A DNA stretch of 64,000 nt, taken from the NCBI GenBank assembly GCA_023897205.1, contig JAHWDD010000006.1, positions 3,224,001 through 3,288,000 of the forward strand, in the 5' to 3' direction. This stretch comes from Exophiala sp. HKRS030 (Eukaryota > Ascomycota > Eurotiomycetes > Chaetothyriales > Herpotrichiellaceae). The translations under genes were made by a program, and so were the position numbers. This document shows positions 1 through 11,410 of the stretch, one piece after another (positions within the stretch are counted from its first letter, which is position 1; each line of letters opens with the position of its first letter). The notes under the pieces are model-generated. The model saw nothing but the letters and a program-made list of their open reading frames with translations. It did not search any database and was not told the origin of the DNA.

Positions 1-1119
1 ACTGCCAGCCGACAGCTCTCGAGCGATTCCATGATTTTGTACATTCCTTGAGAGCAAATCATCGTGCGCAATTAACTGATCTATGTTATACCTGTCGTAT
101 GATTGAGGTGAGTCCATCCGGCAAGGTTTGGATGGCTTGACCTAGCCTGGAGAAGTGGCCTGGATCAACTACATGGCTTTCAGCAGCCTAATTTGGAGCG
201 ATTCACAGATCGGGAACTCATTCAAGGCCAGCTCATCGCGAACAGTCCATTTTCACACATCATACCAGTCTTTCAATTGCTATGATTTGACCAGGCCACA
301 AGAGAATTAGCCAGGCCTAGATTCATTGCCTGCGAATGGCCTGGTCCAACTTTTTGAGGTCCAGCATGCTAGGGCTGAGTGCCTTGCCGTCATTCCGATT
401 CTTTGGAATCTGCTCATTGCAAACATGTCAGTCTTAATACCATATCTCTATCACAAGATCCATGATATGAATTGGGCCACATATTTCTGTTGCCCAATGG
501 CTGATCACGTGACTATTTCGTGGGAGGGCGAATTGCCAAGACTTCCCTTGGTCGTTGGGGCTCAATAGGCGTCGGAGCACCTAAATCAACACCTCTAACC
601 ACCTAGACACCTAACTATCACTGGCAACCTGCAATTTCAGCCATGCCGAAATCCACACCGTCGCCGTGGATGTGGCCATGATCTCACTCTACATTGCGAA
701 CGAAGGATTTATCTATCAATGCATATCACAATACCCACTGTCCTCGGCTGACGTGTTAACAGCGGACCAATTAAGCTTCCAGTGACGAAAGGGATGGCCA
801 CTTTCAGCACAAGTGTCCACAGTAAACCCTGTTCCACACGAGAAAAAGGGTCTTCATACGTCTCTTGTTGGATTATTGTCAAAGTATGGAGAATGATTCC
901 TGGTCATCTCCGCATTTTCATGGTCAAAACCTGGATATCTCTTGTGATATTTGTGGCGGTTTTGTCACCGATGACGATGGGTTTGCCAACTATTTTCAAT
1001 CACGAGATGATCATCAAGTCAATATATTCAAGGTAAATGGGACTTTTGATGGGACTTAAAGAGACATTTCTGAAAATTCCGAACTGTTGTACATCACTAT
1101 ATCACAAACCAAACACAAC
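1..1119. other. Intergenic, no gene supported
   Basis: Only short open frames occur on either strand, with no recognisable motif or plausible splice pattern. The last part is the upstream region of the gene starting at 1120. The edge of the window may cut off a neighbouring gene, but nothing here shows one. Confidence 0.5.
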
Positions 1120-2670
1120 ATGCCTTCAGTCGTAAGCAAGATCAAAGATGCTCTCCACGGTGATCACGACACTCGCCAAGATCACAGATCGGCTGGAGCA
1201 GACTTGAACGATGAAAGGGTTTATGACACTCATGGTCATGGTTCATCAAATATACCTGGATCATACCCAGGTCAAGATCAGGGAGGTTCTCAGGCCTTTC
1301 ATCAGGACGGTCGAGAATATGTTCCACCTAAGGGCACCGCTGTCAACCAGACCCATTCAGGCGGCTTAGGTTCTGGAAACACGCACAATCAACCTGGCTT
1401 TCACAACAACAATCCAGGCTATGGAACCCAGAGCGCACAGGACAGACCACTTGGCCAAGTGCAACCAGGCCACCGCCATAATGAGGTCACTGATGATCGA
1501 AAATTGATGGATCCATCTTCAAGAGGAACAGATTCGAATGTCCTCGGTGGAACCGGTCGTACCACTGGCTCTGGTCTTGATAGTCATTCAAGCGGACCCA
1601 ACAAGCTTCGCAGGCATGATGATCCCCGAGGCAACGATTCTAGCACCTTTGGGTCCTCCAATACTACTACCGGCCATCAAGGACAGGGCTCCCACCTACA
1701 CGACAAGATCTCTCAGCCTACCCAACGCGACAGAAATGTAGATGACCAGTACGGCTCTCAGCCACAACACCGCGGAGATCCGGATCGCACGCATGGTAAT
1801 CCATTATCTCATCATGATCCTGGGAGAGCAGGAGCTATTGGGGTACAAGGCGTTGCCGGAGGTCTGGCCGGCTCACAGATTCCAGATAGGTCTCGACAAC
1901 ATGACGACAACTCAAGATATACTTCCCACGGCAATGAGACGCACGGCACCACTGGAACGCTCGGTCAACATGATCATACCAGCAGGGGTGACCATGATGG
2001 AAGTCGTGGAGGCACATATAACGGTGTTATCGGTGCTGGTAGCAACGAAGAGCTTGGCCACGGAAACCGAGGGTCTGGGCCGGGACCTACTATCGGAAGC
2101 CACCATGATCCTCGCTCAGGAAACACATCGGGTTTGACAGGCCATGGCAACGTTCCAAGAGAAGCTGGAGATGGTCGGCATACGACAGGTGGGCAAGGAC
2201 TGGGAGCGGCTGGAGCGGCTGGGCTAGCCGCAGCCGGTGTCGGTGCTGGTGCATATGGTGCATCGCAATCAAACAATTACCGAGACCAACGTCATGGAGA
2301 GCAGTATCCTGTTGGCGGAGGACACGGTTTCGACTCGTCAACGGGCCACGGTGGTCCAGAGTTTCAGCAAGGTCAGCAACAACGCGGTACCGCCCATGAT
2401 GGCCGAGATTTGAGCCATCAGCAACATGGCGCTGGAGGACACATTAGCCAGGGCTTGAATCAGCAACAAGGCCCTGGAGGAACTATCGGCCAAGGACCTC
2501 TCTCTCGAAACTCCAATGCCGATTCAAGCAGAGGAACTGGATCTTCAGGCCTTGGAAGTGAAGGTATACACCCTGGTGCAAAAGTGTTGCACAAATGCAC
2601 TCATTGCGGACAGGACAACGACATCAGTCATTATTTGAAGAAGGATCTTGTTTATCGCATCGACCAATAG
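1120..2670 (+). CDS. His/Gly-rich hydrophilic low-complexity protein
   Basis: A single exon of 516 residues. I chose the ATG at 1120 because the frame upstream has no earlier ATG, only a TTG. The protein starts MPSVVSKIKDALHGDHD and is then dominated by Gly, His, Ser, Gln, Asn and Asp, with recurring GHG, HHDP and QQQG clusters. An Ala/Gly-rich stretch (GAAGAAGLAAAGVGAGAYGA, about residues 367-386) breaks this up. No signal peptide or membrane segment is visible. The C-terminus is different in character, with a CTHCGQDNDIS motif that could be half of a metal-binding knuckle. The composition recalls fungal stress-related hydrophilic (dehydrin/LEA-like) proteins, but I do not recognise a defined family and assign no function. 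The coding frame itself is convincing because of its length and uniform composition. Confidence 0.75.
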   Translation: MPSVVSKIKDALHGDHDTRQDHRSAGADLNDERVYDTHGHGSSNIPGSYPGQDQGGSQAFHQDGREYVPPKGTAVNQTHSGGLGSGNTHNQPGFHNNNPGYGTQSAQDRPLGQVQPGHRHNEVTDDRKLMDPSSRGTDSNVLGGTGRTTGSGLDSHSSGPNKLRRHDDPRGNDSSTFGSSNTTTGHQGQGSHLHDKISQPTQRDRNVDDQYGSQPQHRGDPDRTHGNPLSHHDPGRAGAIGVQGVAGGLAGSQIPDRSRQHDDNSRYTSHGNETHGTTGTLGQHDHTSRGDHDGSRGGTYNGVIGAGSNEELGHGNRGSGPGPTIGSHHDPRSGNTSGLTGHGNVPREAGDGRHTTGGQGLGAAGAAGLAAAGVGAGAYGASQSNNYRDQRHGEQYPVGGGHGFDSSTGHGGPEFQQGQQQRGTAHDGRDLSHQQHGAGGHISQGLNQQQGPGGTIGQGPLSRNSNADSSRGTGSSGLGSEGIHPGAKVLHKCTHCGQDNDISHYLKKDLVYRIDQ

Positions 2671-3050
2671 TGTGCGTCATAGCGATATTGATGTATAATT
2701 ACTTAGCCTCCATACCATCTTTGCTGAACCAACGTTACTTTCTACAGCCATCTCCCAAAATTGTCCGTTATGCCCAACAGTCCGCTCCAAGAAGTGCACC
2801 TGCTGATATGCCGAAGTCGTGCTCAGAACGGTAAAGTGACTGGCCAAAAGATACAAGGATGCTCTCTCGTTCCCTGCATGAATACTACTTGGTGGCTTGC
2901 CTCAAAGGTCCGGACTTTACGCCTTCAGGCCTAGTTAGCTGATTCGGTGGCAGAATGACACGTGACTCGAGAAGTCGTAACTTCAAAAAGATCCATCTCA
3001 GCCTCATCGCTCAAAGGCAACCACTTTTCCATCTACTGGAACCGACAGAC
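2671..3050. other. Intergenic; likely promoter of the NLR-like gene
   Basis: No supported reading frame or RNA gene is seen. The stretch lies between the stop of the His/Gly-rich gene and the chosen start of the large receptor gene. Confidence 0.4.
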
Positions 3051-6000
3051 ATGGTGACCTGGGAATGGCTGGCCCTGGATCATCCCTGGACCATCATCAT
3101 CGGCTTTCTGGTGATTCTTTTCTCTTATCCTCTGGTTCTTGGTGTTCGTCGTGTTAGCCGCCGAGCAGGCGATACCCCTCCCGTTGGATTGCTCGATGTC
3201 TACGTAGCGGATCAATCATGTCTGACCGCTGATGAAGTTCAAATAGAGTATGCTGGCGGATTTGATCGTGTCCGGTAGCGATACTAATTTTCCAATGACA
3301 GGATTATCGCCGTACATGGTCTTGGTGCCGACTCCGAACGAACATGGACAGCTCGCGGTGAGAAGCCGAAGAAGAACGCTACATCCGAATCGCAAGACGC
3401 CACACGACGTCCAAAACGCATAGCATGGCTCAAAGAGTTCCTCCCTGAGAGTTTTCCTGGAAGCCATATCATGATCTTTGGATACCATGCAAATTGGCTT
3501 CTAAAGACACCTCTGAAGTCAACGAGACAATCCGCAAAGTATCTCTTAGATTGTATCAAGGCTCAAAGAGCCGACAGCAAGGTAATCTTGAGTTCCATTC
3601 AAACACGAGTTTTCTGATATGGTCAGGCCCATCGTCCTATCATTTTTATAGCGCACAGCTTCGGTGGTATTGTTGTGAAAGAAGTAAGCTGGCACATTCT
3701 GCTCTCTACTGCGTGTTGGGAAGCACTTTTTCTGATTTTGCTAGGCACTTGTTCTCGCTAAAAATCGAACTGAGTATGCAAACATCTTCGAAGCTACTGT
3801 CGGCGTCTTATTCTTAGGAACGCCTCACAAAGGTTCAAGCATCTCCTGGCTCGGAGCGCACGCAGCATCATTACTGGGACCTATATTAGGATCCAATGAC
3901 CTGCTGATAAAGTCTCTTGGCTATCACTCTATCGAGCTTGCGGAAAAGCAAGAGGACTTTCTAGCATGTTACGATGATAAGTCAATAATATACAACTTCT
4001 ACGAGACTGTACCAACATGGCTTGTGGGACTTCCACTAGGGATGGTACTGTCACACTCTCAGCAGTATCTCACTCGTTAACTAATCATGATTATTGCAGA
4101 TCGTCGATCGGACATCCGCAACAATTGATGGTCTGGAGAACATCGATCTGGATCTAGATCATTCTGAATTGAACAAATTCAAGACTAAGGACAGTCTGGA
4201 TTACAAAAAAGTCTTATCCATTTTGCAGAAGATTGTAGGCTCTGCGCAAACTTCTTTATACGTGAAGGGGATAAAGAACAAAGGTGAGTATTCTGTTAAG
4301 CGAGGAAAGCATTCAATTATTCCTGGCACAGGCTAGCTAACATTATCCACATGATTTTGATAGCCTCCATTGAAACAGCATTCCAACAGTGTCAAATAAA
4401 CCGCCAACTTGCCAGAAATAGCTTGCGAAATCTCGCCAACTTTTACAAAACTTCCTCTTCCATGATCAACACTTCCCCTCAAGCGAAATGGTTCCTGGAA
4501 AGCAAAGATTATCATGAATGGTGATCTCATTCCAAAGAGAGTACTTGCAATGAAGCCTTTCTCTGGTATACAGGGCGTCCAGATGCGGCAAAGACAGAGG
4601 CAATGACACATGTTGTTGAAAACCTCCTCAACGCATCAGAATCTACTCCGACTTTAGCAGTGCTTTACTATTTTGGTCGCAAACCAAAAGAAGCAAATAC
4701 CAGAGCATTGCATTCTCAAACAACTGCCATTGATATCTTGCGTTCCATCATCTGTCAGCTGGTTTGCTACGACAAATCCAATATCTCTGCCCTTACTGAA
4801 GAGAATCAACTGCATCTTTACAATCTTGTCGATAGAGATCTCGAAATAGCAGATGGGCAACAGTGGGGTTTGTTGAGGCGACTGTTGACAGTTCACTCGA
4901 AAAGGCGAATTCTGATTCTTATCGACAGTTTAGAGGCAATCCACCCGGAATCCGAAAGGTTGCAATTTGTCCATCAACTCCGCAATCTCTGGGATTTTCT
5001 GGTGTTGGAAAGCTCAACAAAGGTTAAGATGCTCGTAGCAAGCCTGCCATACGATCCCATCAGACAAGCCTTCAATCTTCTTCCTTCAATTGATCCTATA
5101 AGAGAAGTCTTAGGTTGGTTATTCCTCATTTATTACTGTTTTTCCTGCTGACTAGACACGTCCAGCCTGTCTTGACTCGTTGAAATCTCTGGCGCCAAAT
5201 TATCGCCAAAAGGACGACAGGATAAAGCATGCGTATTCTGGAACAGGTAACTGGATCATATCAGACCCAGAATACAAGACCTGGGATACAGACAACCGCT
5301 CAGGAATTATCTGGCTTATGGGTAGGGCAGGTAGTGGAAAGTCAACACTTCTATGGAAACTCTTGGAGCTGAAACAACAGGTTTGTAAGATACCAAGCCT
5401 TCAAGACTTGCTGGATGATCCACAGAATTTTCGTCGTTTCACACAGCGTATCGTGCCTGATGTCGGTAGTGGCGACATAGACACGGAAGAGCCAATGGAC
5501 TCTACCCCGAAGCCACGAAAGACTATCGTCGCAAGCTTCTTCTACAGCCAAGAACTGAAATCAGATACAAGCCACACCAGAATGCTTGGCTCCTTGCTTT
5601 TCCAAATATTATGCCAGGAAGTAAGATTGATTGAGCTTTATCAAACGGCCTTCCTTCGAGTGCAAGAAAATTGTGCGACAGTGGCAGGACTTACAGAAGG
5701 TTCTGCGCAAAATGTGGGTTGGGAATTTGAAGACCTTAAAGCCGTGTTTTTGAATTTGAAGAACTTCACCGATATTCCTCTTACGATTTTCATTTTCTTG
5801 GATGGAGTGGATGAATCTGAAGCTTCAGAAATGAGGAGCGAAGTCCTACAGCTCATCACTTGTGATGATTCCAAAGTTGTGTCAGGGCCTGTCATGAAAA
5901 CTATGATTGCAAGCCGGCGATTGGGTCAAACGCCAAGGATGACCATTTCTCATTGCGAGTTTTCTCTGGATGATAGAAATAGTGCTGACATTGTGAGGTT

Positions 6001-9000
6001 CGTTGAAGCCCGAATGGATCAGATCAGGGAACATATCTCCAAATTTGATCTGGAAACGAGAAAAGAATACGATGTGGAGTCGTTTAGGACAAATCTTGTC
6101 AACAATGCGAAAGGGGTCTTTCTCTGGGTTTCTCTTATCCTACAAATGGTAACAACCTCATTCAAGGATGGACTTAGCTCACCTGAGGAAATGAAGGCGA
6201 TATTAAAGACTCCCCGGACCGACTTGAAGACCTCTATCGAAAGATCATCGTTCGATTGAGTGGATTCCGTGAGGAAATGATCAAGAAGGGAAAGTTATGG
6301 CTGACACTTGTGGCTTTTGCAGACCACTTTTGGGATGTTAAAGAGTTCGCGGATGCTGTTGCCGTCGCTTCCTTGATAGACACACCAGTCATCACAAATG
6401 CTAAACTTACTGGAACCAGAATATCCATCAACGAACAGGACAACTTCGATTCATTTCGACATACTTTGACAAATGTGTGTGGAGGATTCCTTGAACTGCA
6501 CGTGAGCCAGCAACTGTCCACTACCAATCCGAGACTCAAAGTCGAAGTTCAAAATCTCAGCCAGGCCAAAACTTCTATCCAGCTTCTCCACTGGACAGTG
6601 AAAGTCTTCCTCCAAAAGAACGAAGCAGAACCTTTCAGAACATCCTTCCGACCTGCTGTGAAGCAGATAGCAAGAACTTGTATACGGTATCTAGAATTAT
6701 CGTTCTCACCTGAGAATATACCTAACGATATTAAGCCGAGGGAAAGGCTGAAAGGTGTGCTGGAGTGGAAAATGGCACAATTCGAAAGTTTTGCGCATTA
6801 CCTGGAGAGGCGACCATTCCTTCACTACTCCTTCTTATGCCTTCCAAGCCACCTTGCAGAAATGGAAGTGGAAGGAGATGAGCTGACCGATGCAGTCGTC
6901 AAAATCTTTCAAACATTAGGCGCAGACACCAAAATGCCAGCTCGATTTATTCTTTCGAGCTGGATGAACCATGCATATCACTCTCATGATGGAACAACTA
7001 GCTCTATGGTAGGATCCCAACCTCTAAAACTTTGGAAAACCCATTTGGAAAGGAACATACACGACGACGACGATCGTACTTCAGCTCATTTCTTAGCAAC
7101 AGCCTTGACCACTGCTGTGAAGCTGAAATTGTTCAGAGCAGTGAAGATCTTGTGTGCGGCAGGGGCGTCAGGTGAGCTCGTTGATAATCAACATTTTTTA
7201 TCTGCCGTGCAGATGGCAAGTAAATCTCGGTCTACTGAGATTTTCGAATTTTTAGTCCAGCAAAGGGCTACAGCAAAAGGTCAAGAGGCTATCGACACGA
7301 CAGGTCCTGAAACAACACCGGTCCCAACACAGAGACACATGTCCAGTTACCGACGTACTAGTATCACCCCGAAGCATCACGATATTGGCGACGCATTTCT
7401 GCATGCTGTTAAAGAAGGCAACATCAAAACGGTCGAAGTTCTCCTAAAGGTGGGAGTCAGTCCAGATATGAAGAGCAATCTCCAAGAATCTGCAATTCAA
7501 TTAGCTGCTTCCAAAGGGCATCGAGCAATTGTTGATCTCTTGGTTGACGTGGGTGCCGACCCTGACTCAATAGATGACTCTGGTTTGACTCCTCTTGCGG
7601 TTGCCGCAAGAAATGGACACGAAGCTGTTGCCCAAAGATTGCTGCAAGCAGGCGCAGATATCAATTCTCGAGACAAAAATTCAAGGACACCACTTGATCA
7701 TGCAATTGAAAGGGGCCACGAGGCAGTCATTCGTCAGCTGCTCGAGTATGGGGCAACCTCCGAAGATCTGAGACTCCAAGCGACGCAGTTCATGGTCCCC
7801 TTTGAAAGAAATGAATTCTTTCACGGTCGCGAAAATGAAATCCAGCGTCTACACCTTTTATTCAATTCCACCAACAAGGAGCAACAACGAGTCGCGTTGA
7901 TTGGACTGGGAGGTATTGGGTATGTTTACGAATTCTCGCTACTTGTTTCTTGCTAAAAAAAAACGATAGGAAGACAGAGATCGCCGTTGAGTTTGCATAC
8001 AAAATCAAAGAACGAAACCCTGAAGTGTCAGTATTCTGGGTTACCATGTCTTCAGCTAGATCTATTGAAATGGGCTATGAAGATATTGCCAAACGCTTAC
8101 AATTGCCCGGATGGAATTCTACCAATTCCAACGCTTGGGGACAAGTCAAAGGATATCTGGAAAACCCACTGAGTGGCCGTTGGCTTTTGATTCTGGACAA
8201 CGCCGATGAAGGGTACGAATATCCGCAAACACGGAGAAATTTTCCCACGCTGTTGAGCAGTTATATCCCCTCGAACTCGAATGGCTTTGTTCTACTTACG
8301 TGCAGAAACAGAGGGCTTGCTTCGCGAACATGCAGGGCTGTGATCCATGTTCAACCTTTACATGTAGAAGCTGCTAAAGCGATCCTTCGAAATAAAGTCC
8401 ATGGTGTGCAAGACGACCAGAACGTTGAATTGCTCGCACAAGCGTTGGATTATCTGCCCTTGGCCATTTCACAGGCTGCAGAATTCATAAACGTGAACGG
8501 CATTACAGTTGAACAATACCTCAAACTGTTTAACGACAGCACAGAAAATCAACACGAGTTGCTAGGCACGGAGTTTGAGGATCTTCGAAGAGACGTACAG
8601 TCTAGCAATGCTATTTCCAATACCTGGCAATTGTCTTTCCAACATATAGAGCAAGAAAACCCGGAGGCCGCCAAACTATTGTCTCTCATGAGTGTACTCG
8701 ATAATGGTCATATCCCCGGTGATATACTTCGACCTAATGAGATGAGCAATCTCGAGTTCTATCGGGCAATCGGAACACTGAAGGCTTTTTCACTGGTGGA
8801 GTCTGGGGAAAATCAAGATGAATACAAAATGCATAAGCTAGTACAACTGAGTACAATGGCGTGGCTGGAGTCTGCAAATTCATTGAGAACTTGGACAGAC
8901 GTTGCACTTGGAAAGCTTGCAGCAAAATTCCCGAGTGGCAATTTCGAAAACTGGAGCACATGTGCTGCACTGCTTCCCCATGCGCAGGCTGTCCTTTCTC

Positions 9001-9995
9001 GTCTTTCAAAAGATCACGAAAGTACCCCAGACTTTCTGATACTTTCGAAAAATGTTGGAGACTATCTAAATGCCGCTGGCCGTTATAGGGACGCTCTTGC
9101 GCATTTTGAAGCAGTCAAGTCGCGCCTCGAGCTTTCATTTTCGCCAGAGGACCGAGAAATGATAGGCTTTCGGTCACTTATCGCTACAACTTACCGGCTT
9201 GCGGGTCGACTTAAGGACGCTGAATGGCTCGGGGAATCTGTGGTGCGGGAAACCCAGCTGGTCTTCGGCAAGGAGCATCCTACAACATTAACTAGTATGT
9301 ACAACCTGGGTGGTGTCTTAATGGATGAAGAGCGCTGGGCCGAGGCGGACCATATCACGCAACAAGTTTTGAAGTTACGGAGTCATGAACTAGGAGAATA
9401 CCATCCCGACACTTTGGTATGCAGTGTGAGGCTTGGTCTGTCGATTCATGATCAGATTGATGGTGGACCCTCCACCGAAGTTGCTCTTCAAAGATTGTTG
9501 CAGATACGAAGACAATCTGTTGGCGACATGCATCCCGATACATTATCCGTCATGAGGGATCTCGCACGCTTTCGAACTGCTCAACATCAATATGCCGAGG
9601 CGGAATCGATCATGATGGATGTCTTCAAATCGAGTGAGAACATACTAGGAGGAGATCACCCACTTACGTTAGAGTTTGCGAATAACCTGGCACAAGTCTT
9701 CTGCAACTCAGGCCGCATTGGGGATACCAGGATGCTCGCTGAGAAGACCTCACTAAATGCGACACGTATTCTGGGTCAAATGCATCCAATCACACTGAAG
9801 TCCCTCGAAATTTTAGCGGAAAGTCTCCTACATCTGCGAGAATTTGCTGCCTCCATGAGGCAGTACCAACATGTGAATGACATGTACACAAAGCTTCTGG
9901 GAGCCGACTATCCGGTGACGAAGAGGTTGGGATGGATGTATTTGGAAGTGGAGAAGAAATTGAGGATAGAGACTGCAAGTGCAGAAGGTGTTTAA
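3051..9995 (+). CDS. NLR-like STAND receptor: hydrolase, two NACHT-like domains, ankyrin, NB-ARC, TPR (interrupted)
   Basis: Eight exons are joined at 3247/3302, 3581/3627, 3683/3745, 4044/4100, 4283/4364, 5113/5166 and 7919/7970, giving about 2182 residues once one missing base near 6212 is allowed for. In order: an N-terminal membrane-like segment (about residues 12-30); an alpha/beta-hydrolase effector-type domain with VHGLGA, nucleophile motif AHSFGG (Ser about 170) and GTPHKG; a first P-loop NTPase with a degenerate Walker A (GRPDAAKT, about 410-417) and Walker B ILILIDSL; a second, intact NACHT (GRAGSGKST about 642-650, Walker B IFIFLDGVDE); ankyrin repeats (about 1327-1465); an NB-ARC (LIGLGGIGKT about 1500); and kinesin-light-chain-like TPRs (about 1868-2171). 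Known fungal NLRs combine an effector, one NTPase and repeats; here three NTPase modules lie in one frame. An in-frame TGA at 4522-4524 breaks the first NTPase. It may be a pseudogene or carry sequence errors. Confidence 0.8.
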
Positions 9996-11410
9996 GACCG
10001 GGCCCTGATAGTTATATGGCAAGAAAATCCAGAGTGGCCGTGACAATTTTTCTCTCAAGTCTATCTTTCGCCTCCAGTGTCGAGCTACAAGCTCTGATCT
10101 CGATCATAATACAGGGTCCCCGAAGCCGGCACTTATCATCCCTCCTCGAACTTGGTAGGGGACAGATGGATATCTGATATTCTGTGCAACCCGCCTAGCA
10201 CTAAGATACGGAGGAAGGTAAAGGTGAGGACAAGGGGTAGATATCTGCCAAAGCCCCAGGGTGTCTCCTGACGATGCCGATTTGGCGGCTAGTTCAGCAA
10301 CTCTCATACCCATGGCTCCGCTTTCGCACATCATAAACGACGCGCATGGCTCGAAGTGATGGAATGATTGCATAGTTAAGGTTCGAGGCGATTTCTTATC
10401 ATTTTGGCCTGATGGAACGGTTTCGTCCCTGGACGCGGCGAAGACATCTGACGGCGGTGATGCTTGGTCCCTCATTTGGCTTTCTGGAAACAAGCTTAGA
10501 TATTTTGAAGACGTCCAGAGTCCTGAACTCAAATCTACAGATTTGCATGAAGACACGATATAATGTATATTCTGCTTTTCTTAACGGATTTTGCCGCGTC
10601 TTCTCTCCTTCATCTATCATACCACTCAATCAAAATGTAAGTTTACACCTTCTGTCAGACGACAATTCACTTCGAAAGATTACCGATCTGGGGCTTGGAC
10701 TTCTATCGATGCTGCACTGTACTATTTTCCAGACCGATTCTTCAGTGCCAGTCAATTTGCTCAGATTCAACGCCTTGAAAATCTCGCGTTTCTCCTTCCA
10801 TGAGAACCATAGCAAGGCAAACGACTCTGTCCATTTGTGCCAAGATGGTCGACCCTCCTTGGCAGAACTTTTGGTGGTGAGGCCGAGTCGTGGCATTGGC
10901 TATCAGCCTTGTAAGAGTGGCATGATCATTGTCAGGCGCTTGCTAGGCCTCCTTTGATAAGTCAGTCCGTTCAGTTCAATGCAGACTATCGCTTATTCTC
11001 CAGCAGAGTCTCAGACAATATCCAAGTCAGGATGAGTCATGCATGCTGTACCTCCAGGCGAAATTGGAGTGCCTTTGTCGACCAGGGGCTAAGAATGCAG
11101 AACCTCGAAAATGAGCTTCGATCGGTGGTAGAAGATGATGTGATTGAGGACATGAAGGCCTTGACTAACCTGGCCAACGGGCATACTGTCTGATTCTTTG
11201 GTAGCCACCTCGGGCCACCAAAATCGGGCAACAAAAGCTCTCGGAAGCAGGGCCAGAACAATGGTCTGCAGGACGCTCAGTGTTGCCATTTTCCTAATGA
11301 AAAATTACATTTCCGGTTTCCCTGGGCTATACTCTGATCAACTCCGTCGCATGGTAGATATCCTCCTGTATCTCTCATGATCGAAAGAATCCACATTCAT
11401 CCCGGACAAA
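9996..11410. other. Long intergenic stretch, no gene supported
   Basis: Several open frames of 60-180 codons overlap on both strands between 10100 and 11260. None shows a domain, a signal peptide or a consistent splice chain, so I do not call them. A relic or a lineage-specific gene cannot be excluded. Confidence 0.4.

Noticed and set aside
3275..3301. A 27-nt first intron for the receptor gene (donor GTAGCG)
   Set aside because: It is too short. The GTATGC donor at 3248 gives a normal 54-nt intron and a better family match (VQIEIIAVHGLG).
10104..11260. Overlapping open frames of 70-180 codons on both strands after the NLR gene
   Set aside because: No motif, no signal peptide, no exon chain, and overlapping frames on both strands look like chance.
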